A DNA stretch of 32,765 nucleotides from NCBI GenBank assembly GCA_021647315.1, contig JAKIUY010000049.1:1-32765 (forward strand), read 5' to 3'. The translations under genes and the position numbers were made by a program. The notes below the pieces were generated by a model. The model had not been told where the DNA came from. It did not search any database and saw only the letters and a program-made list of their open reading frames with translations. This document shows positions 17,403 through 25,226 of the stretch, in pieces. Positions within the stretch are counted from its first letter, which is position 1; each line of letters begins with the position of its first letter. The stretch comes from Victivallaceae bacterium. Lineage in GTDB: Bacteria > Verrucomicrobiota > Lentisphaeria > Victivallales > Victivallaceae.

Positions 17403-18479
17403 ATGAAAGTTTATAATTTCAGTGCCGGTCCGGCAATGTTACCGGAAGATGTAATGAAAAAAGCCCAAAGTGAATTCTGTAATTATGCCGACAGCGGCAG
17501 TGGCATTATGGAGCTTTCACATCGCGGTCCGCAATTTTCAGCGGTCATTGAACAGGCTGAAAGCAATATTCGTGAGCTGATGAATATCAGTGATGATTAT
17601 GCTGTCTGCTTTATTCAGGGTGGTGCCAGTATGCAGTTTGCGATGATTCCGATGAACCTGATGGGTGAATGCGCTGACTATGCCGACACCGGCACCTGGG
17701 CCGCTAAAGCAGTCAAAGAAGCCAAGGGCTTTGGAGATGTTAATATTATTGCCAGCAGTAAAGCAACTAATTATGATCAAATTCCTGTTATTCGTCATTG
17801 GAAACCAACTAAAAATGCATCATACCTGCATTTAACCAGTAACAATACTGTTGCAGGGACTCAGTACCACTCTTTTCCGCCGGCTTCTAAAACGGCACCG
17901 ATCATTGCCGACATGTCCAGTGATATTATGTCACGGGTAGTTAATGTAAATGAGTTCGGCATGATTTATGCCGGAGCCCAGAAAAATATCGGTCCAAGTG
18001 GCATGGCACTGGTAATTATCAGTAAAGATCTTGCGGAACGCGTGCCGTCAACTGTTCCGACAATGTTGCAGTATAAAACCTATATTGAAAAACAGTCAAT
18101 GTTCAACACCCCGCCTACTTTTGCCATCTATATGGTAAAACTGGTAACCGATTGGTTCAAAACACAAGGCGGTATCGCTGCGATTGAAGAAATCAATGAC
18201 ATCAAGTCAGAATGTCTCTATGAAACCCTTGACAGTAGCGGTTTTTATACCAGCCCGATTAAAGGCGGTAGCCGTTCAAAAATGAATGTCGTATTCCGCA
18301 TGCCGAACGAAGAACTTGAAGCAAAATTTGTCAAGGAAGCCGCAGCCCAAGGCATGAGTGGCCTAAAAGGGCATCGTTCAGTCGGTGGTATCAGAGCAAG
18401 TATTTATAATGCTATGCCGTTGGCCGGAGTTGAAACACTGGTCGATTTCATGATTGAATTTGAAAATAAAAACGGCTAA
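17403..18479 (+). CDS. serC: Phosphoserine aminotransferase
   Basis: SerC transfers an amino group from glutamate to 3-phosphohydroxypyruvate in serine synthesis (and acts in PLP synthesis in some bacteria). The 358-residue product has the expected length. It opens VYNFSAGPAMLP and has the PLP-phosphate-contacting GGASMQF (73-79). The PLP-binding Lys194 is in AGAQKNIGPSG, and the C-terminal GLKGHRSVGGIRASIYNAMP is also present. The ATG at 17403 is preceded by ggagag at 17392-17397; an upstream TTG overlaps this ribosome site and is not the start. No serA or other serine gene is adjacent, and the gene appears monocistronic, bounded upstream by an AT-rich leader of about 240 bp. Confidence 0.96.
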   Translation: MKVYNFSAGPAMLPEDVMKKAQSEFCNYADSGSGIMELSHRGPQFSAVIEQAESNIRELMNISDDYAVCFIQGGASMQFAMIPMNLMGECADYADTGTWAAKAVKEAKGFGDVNIIASSKATNYDQIPVIRHWKPTKNASYLHLTSNNTVAGTQYHSFPPASKTAPIIADMSSDIMSRVVNVNEFGMIYAGAQKNIGPSGMALVIISKDLAERVPSTVPTMLQYKTYIEKQSMFNTPPTFAIYMVKLVTDWFKTQGGIAAIEEINDIKSECLYETLDSSGFYTSPIKGGSRSKMNVVFRMPNEELEAKFVKEAAAQGMSGLKGHRSVGGIRASIYNAMPLAGVETLVDFMIEFENKNG

Positions 18480-18498
18480 ATTTATATTTTGGGCGATT

Positions 18499-18720
18499 TA
18501 TATTTTGGGCGATTATGATTTAAGGTTGATCTCAAGTTGCGTGGTGAACTTAAGCTATCAAATTTTATCAATGCGTGTTGCCCAAAATCTAAATATGTTA
18601 AATGCGGAATGGTTGTTGTAATTAGCTATATTTTGGGCGATTATGATTTAAGGTTGATCGCAAGTTGCGTGGTGAACTTAAGCTATCAAATTTTATCAAT
18701 GCGTGTTGCCCAAAATCTAA
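18499..18720. repeat. Two copies of a 94-bp repeat with inverted ends
   Basis: Copies at 18499-18592 and 18627-18720 differ at a single base (ctcaag versus cgcaag). Each starts tatattttgggcga and ends gttgcccaaaatctaa, so attttgggc and gcccaaaat form short terminal inverted repeats. A further partial end lies at 18481-18500. This looks like a miniature element duplicated in tandem. Confidence 0.85.
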
Positions 18721-18805
18721 GTAAGTAGTATGCGTTGTCCCAACGCATGTAACCTCTGCGACTTGTCGAGCCATAGCTCGAAGAGCGGTGGCTGAAACGG
18801 GTTGT

Positions 18806-18899
18806 CACAGGCGGGACGCCTATGCTACTTTGAGTTGTCACAAGCATGATGCTCGTGCTACATTAAACAAGACACAGGCGGGACGCCTATGCTACTTTG
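18806..18899. repeat. Two copies of a 27-bp GC hairpin repeat
   Basis: cacaggcgggacgcctatgc followed by tactttg occurs at 18806-18832 and 18873-18899, with a variant (cacaagcatgatgctcgtgc) between them at about 18839-18859. ggcg-gga-cgcc type pairing makes each a small hairpin. Such words are common extragenic repeats. Confidence 0.75.
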
Positions 18900-18918
18900 G
18901 AGTTGATGAGTTTTTATT

Positions 18919-19806
18919 ATGAGTGAAAATCTACAGCATTTGGCTTTATGGTGGGAAGCTGTTGATGGTGGCAAGGTAGAATGCCTGCTTTGTCCTCGGA
19001 GATGTGTCATTGCTGATAATTGTTGCGGTTTTTGCGGTGTCAGACAAAATCATGCTGGAAAACTATACTCCTTGGCCTACGGGAGTCCGATGGCAATTAA
19101 TGTCGATCCAATAGAGAAGAAACCATTAGCTGAATTTATGCCCGGCACTACAACCTTTTCTATCGGGACTTTCGGTTGTAACCTTAATTGCAATTTCTGT
19201 CAGAACTGGACGCTGTCACGTGGAAATTATGCGCAACTGGCGAATACAGTTCAAACCTATTCACCGGAAACATTGGTTGAGTTGGCTCTGAAACGCCATT
19301 GTAAGTCAATTGCTTTTACCTACAATGAACCGACCGTATTTGCTGAATATGTTATTGATACAGCCAAACTGACTCATGATGCCGGTTTGGCAACAGTACT
19401 GGTTAGCAATGGTTATATTTCCGATACTGTCCGCGGGGAATTATACCCATTGATTGATGCGGCAAATATTGATATGAAAGGTTTTTCCGAAGAATTCTAC
19501 CGGAGTATGACCGGCACAGAATTAGCACCGATACTTGAGTCGATAAAATATTTCTATTCACTTGGGCATCATTTGGAACTGACCAATCTGGTTATTCCCG
19601 GGAAAAATGACAGTGAAGCGATGATAAATGGCTGGCTGAACTGGATAGAAGAACATCTTGATAAAACGGTTCCGCTCCATTTTTCCGCATTTCACCCTGA
19701 TTACAAGCTTAATAAAATATCCAGAACGTCGGCTGAAACTCTTTGCCGCATAAAAGATCAGGCAAAAGAACGTGGATTCATTTCGGTCTATCTCGGTAAT
19801 ATTTAA
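18919..19806 (+). CDS. amrS: AmmeMemoRadiSam-system radical SAM enzyme, C-terminally short
   Basis: This is a 295-residue radical SAM protein. The cluster motif CxxxCxxC is present as CNLNCNFCQNW (Cys87, 91, 94). An N-terminal Cys-rich segment CLLCPRRC...CCGFCGVR (22-40) and AYGSPMAINVDPIEKKPL, ...FTYNEPTVF and NIDMKGF are characteristic of the PflA-like AmmeMemoRadiSam enzymes. Family members normally continue ~40 residues beyond the V.YLGN motif with a Cys-rich tail; this protein stops right at VYLGNI, so the tail is missing. The partner genes (AMMECR1 and Memo domains) are not in the window. The substrate is not firmly established. Confidence 0.82.
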   Translation: MSENLQHLALWWEAVDGGKVECLLCPRRCVIADNCCGFCGVRQNHAGKLYSLAYGSPMAINVDPIEKKPLAEFMPGTTTFSIGTFGCNLNCNFCQNWTLSRGNYAQLANTVQTYSPETLVELALKRHCKSIAFTYNEPTVFAEYVIDTAKLTHDAGLATVLVSNGYISDTVRGELYPLIDAANIDMKGFSEEFYRSMTGTELAPILESIKYFYSLGHHLELTNLVIPGKNDSEAMINGWLNWIEEHLDKTVPLHFSAFHPDYKLNKISRTSAETLCRIKDQAKERGFISVYLGNI

Positions 19807-19823
19807 TGCACAAGTGCATTTTT
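19805..19823 (+). terminator. Likely terminator of the radical SAM gene
   Basis: aatgcac-aa-gtgcatt is a perfect 7-bp stem that begins within the stop codon region and is followed by a short T-run (attttt). The stem is only moderately GC-rich, so strength is uncertain. Confidence 0.5.
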
Positions 19824-19976
19824 ACAGCCAGTTTTCTGTGCGTTATCAAAATCAGCCGCGCAACTTTGTAATAGCTTTTAGCTCGCAAGACGTTATTAAT
19901 TAATTGTGTTTATTGAGGTAATTATTTCATGCGTCACTACGTTCTGACAGGCACAAGCTTCTACGCTTTAATGTAT

Positions 19977-21461
19977 TCATCCTAAATCACTATAATTTCT
20001 AGCACTGTTTTTCATTCTCCTACCAGTCACCTGCCCTGCCCCGCTCTTTTCCTTGCCTCGTTTAAGACGTGAACTAAGTGCCTGTGGAGTAATCCCCAAC
20101 ATTCTGGCAGCAACACTCTGATTGCCACCAGTACGCCACATCGCCTCTTTAACTAAAGCCAAAGCGGTATCTTTCAGTGATGGTAACATTTCCAAGTTTC
20201 TAGCCCAGTTCTCCGAGTTGATTTTAAAATTGTCGGTCTGAATGGGTTCGCTGGAATTACGACTGATATGCTCCCTGAAGATTTTGGTCGATAACATTTT
20301 AGCCCGATGATTGCTAACCGCATCGAACACCATTGCCTCAAGTTCCCTGATATTTCCCGGGAAATGATACGACTTCAACAGAATAATCAGTTCCGGCGGG
20401 TAGGTCGGCGGTTTGCGTTTCAATTCACGGGATGCTTTTACCAGAAAATGTTCAACCAGCAGTTGAATATCATCCTTGTGCTCTCTCAATGGTGGTACGT
20501 GAATATGATGAGTTGAAATTCGATAGTAGAGATCCCGACGAAAATCCTGACTATGCTGCAGCAGGCTCAATTCCCGATGGGTTGCCAAAATAACTCTGGC
20601 ATTTGAATGTTTGCTTTTGTCAGCGCCCAATGCTGTAAACTCCCGCTCCTGGAGTAGACGCAGCAGTTTTATCTGAGATGCCATATTTAGATCACCTATT
20701 TCATCAAGAAAGAGAGAACCGTTATCAGCCTGTTCCACCAGACCGCGACGTTTACGGTCCGCACCGGTAAACGCCCCTCTTTCATGTCCGAACAGAGTAT
20801 CAGAGAGAATATTATCATCAAAACCGGCAATATTGACCGCCACAAACTTCCCTGAGGCATTTGAAAGTGTATGAATCGCCTGCGCGAACAGTTCTTTTCC
20901 TGCCCCTGTTTCGCCGGTAATCAAGACCGGTTGCGAACTCTGGGCTATTGCTGCGCAATATTGAAAGAGTGAGAGCATATAGCGGTTACGAGTAACGATT
21001 TTAGAGAAAGCCTTATCTTTAGCCGGTGTTTCAGTCAATAGATGATTGCGCAGTTTTATATTCTCGCGTTTAAGATCTCTTATCTCAATACTGTTACGCA
21101 CCTGATTAATCAGTTTCTTAGTGTCTACCGGCTTGAGAAAATAGTCCATAGCCCCCATTTTTATACATTCTACAGCGGTGTTAATATCATTAACACCGGT
21201 AACAATGATAACAGGGACATCAGGATATTCATGATTGATTGCTTCCAAAACTTCAGTACCAGAGACATTTTCCATTATCATATCGAGAATAACCATCTCG
21301 ACATCACGTTCTCCAAGAATTCTCAGAGCATCGCGACCATCGTCACATAAAATTACATTATTAATTCCGGCACTGAGAAAAGCTAATTCGTAACTTTTCA
21401 GGGCAATTGCTTCGTCATCAACAATCAAAACCGGAATGGCTGGATAGAGATTTTTTTTCAT
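19977..21461 (-). CDS. NtrC-family sigma-54-dependent response regulator
   Basis: This 494-residue protein has the three-part NtrC layout. The receiver domain (about 9-125) has acidic Asp15/Asp16, phospho-acceptor Asp60 in VILDM, Thr88 and Lys110. The AAA+ domain has Walker A GETGAGKE (183-190), the sigma-54-contacting GAFTGA (229-234) and Walker B LFLDE (about 250-254). The C-terminus has a Fis-type helix-turn-helix (GGNQSVAARMLGITPQALSS). It would be phosphorylated by a histidine kinase and activate sigma-54 promoters. No complete kinase is in the window; upstream on the same strand there is only an isolated kinase dimerisation domain. Targets cannot be deduced. Confidence 0.93.
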   Translation of the reverse strand: MKKNLYPAIPVLIVDDEAIALKSYELAFLSAGINNVILCDDGRDALRILGERDVEMVILDMIMENVSGTEVLEAINHEYPDVPVIIVTGVNDINTAVECIKMGAMDYFLKPVDTKKLINQVRNSIEIRDLKRENIKLRNHLLTETPAKDKAFSKIVTRNRYMLSLFQYCAAIAQSSQPVLITGETGAGKELFAQAIHTLSNASGKFVAVNIAGFDDNILSDTLFGHERGAFTGADRKRRGLVEQADNGSLFLDEIGDLNMASQIKLLRLLQEREFTALGADKSKHSNARVILATHRELSLLQHSQDFRRDLYYRISTHHIHVPPLREHKDDIQLLVEHFLVKASRELKRKPPTYPPELIILLKSYHFPGNIRELEAMVFDAVSNHRAKMLSTKIFREHISRNSSEPIQTDNFKINSENWARNLEMLPSLKDTALALVKEAMWRTGGNQSVAARMLGITPQALSSRLKRGKEKSGAGQVTGRRMKNSARNYSDLG

Positions 21462-21568
21462 TACTGGTGCCTTTTTTATTTTATGTTTATATCTTCATAT
21501 AAAGCGGTTAAATCAAAATATGCTCACCAAATCAACTGAACATAACCGGCTTCGCCGGTACTTTTTCA

Positions 21569-21668
21569 GACAGGATGAACAAGATTGACAGGATTTTTTA
21601 TTTTATCCTGTTATCCTGTTATCCTGTTATCCTGTTATCCTGTTATCCTGTTATCCTGTTATCCTGTC
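21569..21668. repeat. Inverted element with eight 8-bp tandem units (atcctgtt)
   Basis: From 21605 to 21668 the word atcctgtt is repeated eight times, the last ending in tc. The left flank gacaggatgaacaagattga with caggat is the reverse complement of the array's right end, so the whole forms an imperfect hairpin. The type is a common acaggat/atcctgt extragenic repeat, here expanded by slippage. Confidence 0.85.
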
Positions 21669-21731
21669 AAAAATACCTGCCCGAACGCAGTGACGGACGA
21701 AGTAATTTCCTATTAAATTAAAATAATCACC

Positions 21732-22013
21732 TTAAGAAAACCTTTTGAGGTTATCTGAAACATCCTGAATCCTTTTTGCCCCCTCTTTTATTCCGGCAAA
21801 AAGATCTTTAACAGCTTCTTCAATTCGGTCGGGGGGGATTCCTGCCAGCGGTTCACACAATTGACCAGAATCATCTTTAAGCAACGCGATTGCATCTTTA
21901 AATACATCCTCAAGCAACTCCGTATTCATCATTATAGAATTGTTCGGGTTGCTGATATCATAGACCAAGTTCGCCATAAGCTTAACAGATTCGCTGGTTT
22001 TATTGTCTACCAC
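21732..22013 (-). CDS. Stand-alone degenerate histidine-kinase dimerisation (HisKA-like) domain
   Basis: The product is 93 residues, starting with GTG after an aagga ribosome site. It resembles the helical hairpin around the phospho-accepting His of sensor kinases: LMANLVYDISNPNNSIMMN aligns with the usual HEINNPNN pattern. The later GIPPDRIEEAVKDLFAGIKE and AKRIQDVSDNLKRF correspond to the second helix. The phospho-accepting His is Tyr18 and the next Glu is Asp19. The ATPase domain is absent; the frame stops where it would begin, and the 270 bp beyond are repeats. It could be a remnant of the kinase once paired with the NtrC-type regulator, or a retained non-phosphorylated dimerisation or inhibitor module. 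Confidence 0.6.
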   Translation of the reverse strand: MVDNKTSESVKLMANLVYDISNPNNSIMMNTELLEDVFKDAIALLKDDSGQLCEPLAGIPPDRIEEAVKDLFAGIKEGAKRIQDVSDNLKRFS

Positions 22014-22221
22014 GTAAATATCCTTATAATTAAAAAAAATGAATTTGAGTCGTTGAAAACATATAAACAGTCAGGTTTTCTTAACTCATACGGGTATAAC
22101 CTATTATCTAATATAATCACAAACAGATAAAAGTAAAGAAAAGTTGATGATTTTTTTTTAATAAATATCAATTTTTCTTTACAATGTATAAGATAAAACA
22201 ACTATAATTTTTGTTCAGATG

Positions 22222-22971
22222 CTATTTTATAGATGGACGTTTGTACCAGATTGAACAGCACCATCTAAAACGTAATGCGGGTGGAAATATCATCAAAAAA
22301 AGCATAATAGCAATAAGTTTAAGCGAAGAATGCCATTCATCTTTACGTGCCGAAGTCATAATATGTGGCTTTTCGATAATCAGGAAGCTTTGGTTATGTT
22401 GCCGTCCCCAGGCGACTAGTTGGCGTGATAATTTCAGTTCCTCGCCAGCATATAATTTATCACTGAAGCCACCAACAGCAACAAAAGCATCACGCCGGCA
22501 ATAGATAAAACATCCTGCGGCAAGTTTGCAGCGTACCGCCAACCAATTCCAGCATTTTATACAACTCTTAATTGCAAAAGCGATATTATCATCAGCAAGG
22601 TCAACAAGCACACCGCCACCACAGCATTTTTCATTTTGCAGATTATGCAGCGCCTGTTGCAGTAATTCGCCTGACAGAATAGTATCAGCATCAAGGAAGA
22701 GAAAGAATCTGCCAGCCGCCGCGTTTGCGCCACAATTTCTGGCACGTGAGATTTGATTAATGGGTTCAGTTACAACTTTAGCGCCGCCAGCGACCGCCAG
22801 TTCTGCTGTATTATCAGAGGAGTTATTGTCAACGACAATAATTTCACCATGCATCTCCGGCATAGCTGCCATTGCCTGTTTCAGGGCGTTTAATGTCGCA
22901 GGAAGCAGTTCAGCTTCATTGTAAGCCGGAATTATTATTGAATAATCACTTATACTATTGGCTTTCAGCAT
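22222..22971 (-). CDS. Family 2 glycosyltransferase
   Basis: This 249-residue protein has the GT-A/GT2 pattern: YSIIIPAYNEAELLPATL at the N-terminus, EIIVVDNNSSDNTAELA, ISRARNCGANAA, and the metal-binding motif LDADT at about 93-97. It would transfer a sugar from a nucleotide donor; the substrate cannot be read from the sequence. A weakly hydrophobic stretch near the C-terminus (KLIAIMLFLMIFPPALRF) may anchor it to the membrane. Its start lies inside the end of the upstream lipoprotein gene (17-base overlap), so the two are cotranscribed. Confidence 0.88.
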   Translation of the reverse strand: MLKANSISDYSIIIPAYNEAELLPATLNALKQAMAAMPEMHGEIIVVDNNSSDNTAELAVAGGAKVVTEPINQISRARNCGANAAAGRFFLFLDADTILSGELLQQALHNLQNEKCCGGGVLVDLADDNIAFAIKSCIKCWNWLAVRCKLAAGCFIYCRRDAFVAVGGFSDKLYAGEELKLSRQLVAWGRQHNQSFLIIEKPHIMTSARKDEWHSSLKLIAIMLFLMIFPPALRFRWCCSIWYKRPSIK

Positions 22972-23644
22972 GCTCTACTTCAACCTGCGCCGCGAGTATT
23001 TCAACCAGTTTACGGTCAGTTTTGCTCCGATTTTTTTCAATTTTCAAGTCTGAAACAAGGTCAAGCCTGGCATTCTTCGCTTCATCCACCGCCATTTGAG
23101 CGGCAAGCTGATCATATTTATCCAGTAGCGGCAGATATGATTGAGCAACCGGAAACTCCTTAATAACCTGCCGGGCCTGTTTTATTGCATCGTTAAGAAC
23201 AGTTGACGAACTTGGGTTTTCAATCGCCAGCAAGGCATTGTTTAATGCATTTAAATGCAACAACTCCTGTTTAATCTTGAGTAGTGACGGGCTCAGAGGT
23301 TTAATTTTCTCAGCCCGTTTTATAATCAACAACGCCGCCTTAAGGTTTCCTTGATCAACTCCGCTCTGAATTTTCTGGACAAAAATATTATCATATTCAA
23401 TGCCGATTACTGCCGCTAAATGTTGATTATCAGGATAGATAATTTTCAGTTTCTTCAGCCTGGCAAGTGCAAGTCCATGTTTCTGTTTGCGGATGTTTCG
23501 CATGGCATCGATCAACAGACGATTCTTTTCCAGCGGCGGTTCAGGGATTGAATCCTGACCGCAACCGCAAAGTAAGACAGTGCAGAATATAATTGTCATC
23601 AAGTAGCATTGAGTAAAAATACCCATATTTTTTTTAATAGCCAT
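22955..23644 (-). CDS. Putative lipoprotein with helical (TPR-like) repeats
   Basis: The protein has 229 residues. A basic start (MAIKKNMGIF) and hydrophobic segment lead into a lipobox LCGC, with Cys28 as the lipidated residue. The mature part is almost all helical, with TPR-like alternation (HGLALARLKKLKIIYPDNQH, NLKAALLIIKRAEKIKPLSP), and a coiled-coil-like basic end. No enzymatic motif. It overlaps the glycosyltransferase gene, suggesting a shared envelope role. A start at Met7 is also possible. I do not recognise a named family. Confidence 0.75.
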   Translation of the reverse strand: MAIKKNMGIFTQCYLMTIIFCTVLLCGCGQDSIPEPPLEKNRLLIDAMRNIRKQKHGLALARLKKLKIIYPDNQHLAAVIGIEYDNIFVQKIQSGVDQGNLKAALLIIKRAEKIKPLSPSLLKIKQELLHLNALNNALLAIENPSSSTVLNDAIKQARQVIKEFPVAQSYLPLLDKYDQLAAQMAVDEAKNARLDLVSDLKIEKNRSKTDRKLVEILAAQVEVEHAESQ

Positions 23645-23711
23645 TATCTTAATATCCTCAATATAATAAATACGATAGAAAACTTGAGCTTAAATATCCA
23701 AATAAACGAAT

Positions 23712-23735
23712 TAAAAACTACCCATAATGGGTATA
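23712..23735. repeat. Short palindromic repeat, copy 2
   Basis: Identical over 24 nt to 566-589, with core tacccataatgggta (23719-23733). On the + strand the sequence continues into tataatg, which resembles a -10 box, but both neighbouring genes are on the minus strand. It lies in the 197-bp gap between serS and the lipoprotein gene. Confidence 0.55.
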
Positions 23736-23841
23736 ATGTGGGAGCCGACATCCGGGCGGCGAATAAACTAGTATCTGCAAGTTCAATATTTTCCTTCAGA
23801 CACTAATTATAACAGACCAGAAGATCAATCACACGAGTTTA

Positions 23842-25095
23842 CTATTTTTTAACCGGTGCTTCAATTTTATCAAAGCCACACAATGGGCGCAGAACTTCAG
23901 GAATCACAATTGAACCATCGGCCTGCTGATTATTTTCAAGAATAGCAATAACTACGCGGTCAGTAACCGCAGTAGCACTGATAGTATGAACGAACTGGCG
24001 TTTACCATCCTTATCCTTACACCGGATATTTAGGCGACGCGCCTGAAAATCGGTCAAATTAGTATTAGAAGTAACTTCACGATAAGAGTTATAACCGGCA
24101 AACCATGCCTCAATATCATATTTTTTATAGCCTGGAGCCCCCAAGTCGCCGATGCAGACATTGACCACTCGGTATGGAATACCCAGCTGCTGCAGTAGAT
24201 ATTCTTCATTTTCCAGACAACGTTTATGATTGGCGTCAGAATCTTCAGGAGTACAAAAAATAATCTGTTCGACTTTATGAAATTGATGGACTCTGAAAAT
24301 ACCGCGTGAAGCCTTACCGTAACTGCCGGACTCGGTTCTGAAACATGGAGAATATGAACTGTAACAAAGTGGCAATTCTTCGCTATCCAGTATTTCGTCT
24401 GCGTGATAGCCGATCAGTGTCTGTTCAGAAGTCCCGATCAAGGCCAGATCTTCACCTTCCAGCGCATAAGTCTGATCCGCAAAAAACGGCAGATAACCAG
24501 TGCCGAACAGGGTTTGTTCTTTGGCGACACATGGTGTCATAAACTGCGTAAACCCGCGAGCGACAAGTTGTTGCTGAACCCAGAAAAACAGTGCATTGCA
24601 CAGCTGCGCACCCTGCCCTTTCCAGTAAAAGAAGCCTGCCTGAGCTACTTTTACACCGCGTTTAGCATCAATAATATCCAGCAGTTCACCCAGTTCCTGA
24701 TGATCTTTGGGTTTGAATGAAAATTCTGGAAGCGTGCCTTCTTTGCGCAGTTCGAGATTGGATTCATCGTCATCGCCATCCGGCACATCATCCGCCAGCA
24801 GATTCGGCAACCAGCTCATCTGTTCTTTTATCTGTTCATTAAGCTCATTTAATATTTTATCAGTTTCACTAAGTGTAATTTTAAGAGCTATTACTTTTTC
24901 TCTGGCTTCAGGATTGTCCCGGCATTCCTTACTCAAACGGTTACGGTCTGCACGCATATCTTCAACTTTTTGAACAGTTGCCCGATACTCAATATCAAGT
25001 GCCGCCAGCGCATCAATATCAATATCACAACCGCGTCGTTTGCAAGTTGTTTTTACCAATTCGGGATTATCCCGGATAAGTTTTATATCAATCAT
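23842..25095 (-). CDS. serS: Seryl-tRNA synthetase
   Basis: This 417-residue class II synthetase charges tRNA-Ser with serine. An N-terminal coiled-coil arm (about 30-105, with KVEDMRADRNRLSKECRD) binds the long variable arm of tRNA-Ser. The catalytic core follows: TPCVAKEQTLFGTGYLPFF, IGTSEQTL, motif 2 FRTESGSYGKASRGIFRVHQ, then WFAGYNSYREVTSNTNLTDF and motif 3 around DRVVIAILENNQ. Motif 3 reads ISATAVTDR where many bacteria have NGSGLAVGR-type sequence, a modest divergence. The gene precedes the lipoprotein on the same strand and follows the RpiB-GlyA gene by 131 bp, so cotranscription with rpiB-glyA is possible. Confidence 0.95.
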   Translation of the reverse strand: MIDIKLIRDNPELVKTTCKRRGCDIDIDALAALDIEYRATVQKVEDMRADRNRLSKECRDNPEAREKVIALKITLSETDKILNELNEQIKEQMSWLPNLLADDVPDGDDDESNLELRKEGTLPEFSFKPKDHQELGELLDIIDAKRGVKVAQAGFFYWKGQGAQLCNALFFWVQQQLVARGFTQFMTPCVAKEQTLFGTGYLPFFADQTYALEGEDLALIGTSEQTLIGYHADEILDSEELPLCYSSYSPCFRTESGSYGKASRGIFRVHQFHKVEQIIFCTPEDSDANHKRCLENEEYLLQQLGIPYRVVNVCIGDLGAPGYKKYDIEAWFAGYNSYREVTSNTNLTDFQARRLNIRCKDKDGKRQFVHTISATAVTDRVVIAILENNQQADGSIVIPEVLRPLCGFDKIEAPVKK

Positions 25096-25110
25096 AATAT
25101 ATTAAATCCT

Positions 25111-25189
25111 TAACAGGCGTTCGCCCGGGTTTATCCGCTTTGCGGTTTGCTAACAGGCATTCGCCTGGGTTTCTCCGCATTGCGGTTGC
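25111..25189. repeat. Tandem 40-bp extragenic repeat (two copies)
   Basis: Units 25111-25150 and 25151-25189 both start taacaggc(g/a)ttcgcc and contain tccgc(t/a)ttgcggtt, each forming two tiny hairpins (ggcgttcgcc type and ccgc-ttt-gcgg type). They fill the gap between the RpiB-GlyA gene and serS. Confidence 0.75.
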
Positions 25190-25226
25190 TATAAATATTT
25201 TGTAAACATTACGGTTAAACAGCTAC

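Larger units (their letters stand above)
18480..18918. other. Gene-free region with two repeat families between serC and the radical SAM gene
   Basis: About 440 bp without a supported gene. It holds the duplicated 94-bp repeat and the duplicated 27-bp hairpin repeat described separately. A short open frame at 18537-18728 consists almost wholly of repeat sequence and is not considered real. Confidence 0.75.

Noticed and set aside
18537-18728. 63-codon open frame on the + strand
   Set aside because: It is made almost wholly of the 94-bp repeat, has no ribosome site and no recognisable protein features.
21605-21668. Tandem units that could be taken for a CRISPR array
   Set aside because: Units are 8 bp with no spacers and there are no cas genes; this is a simple tandem repeat.
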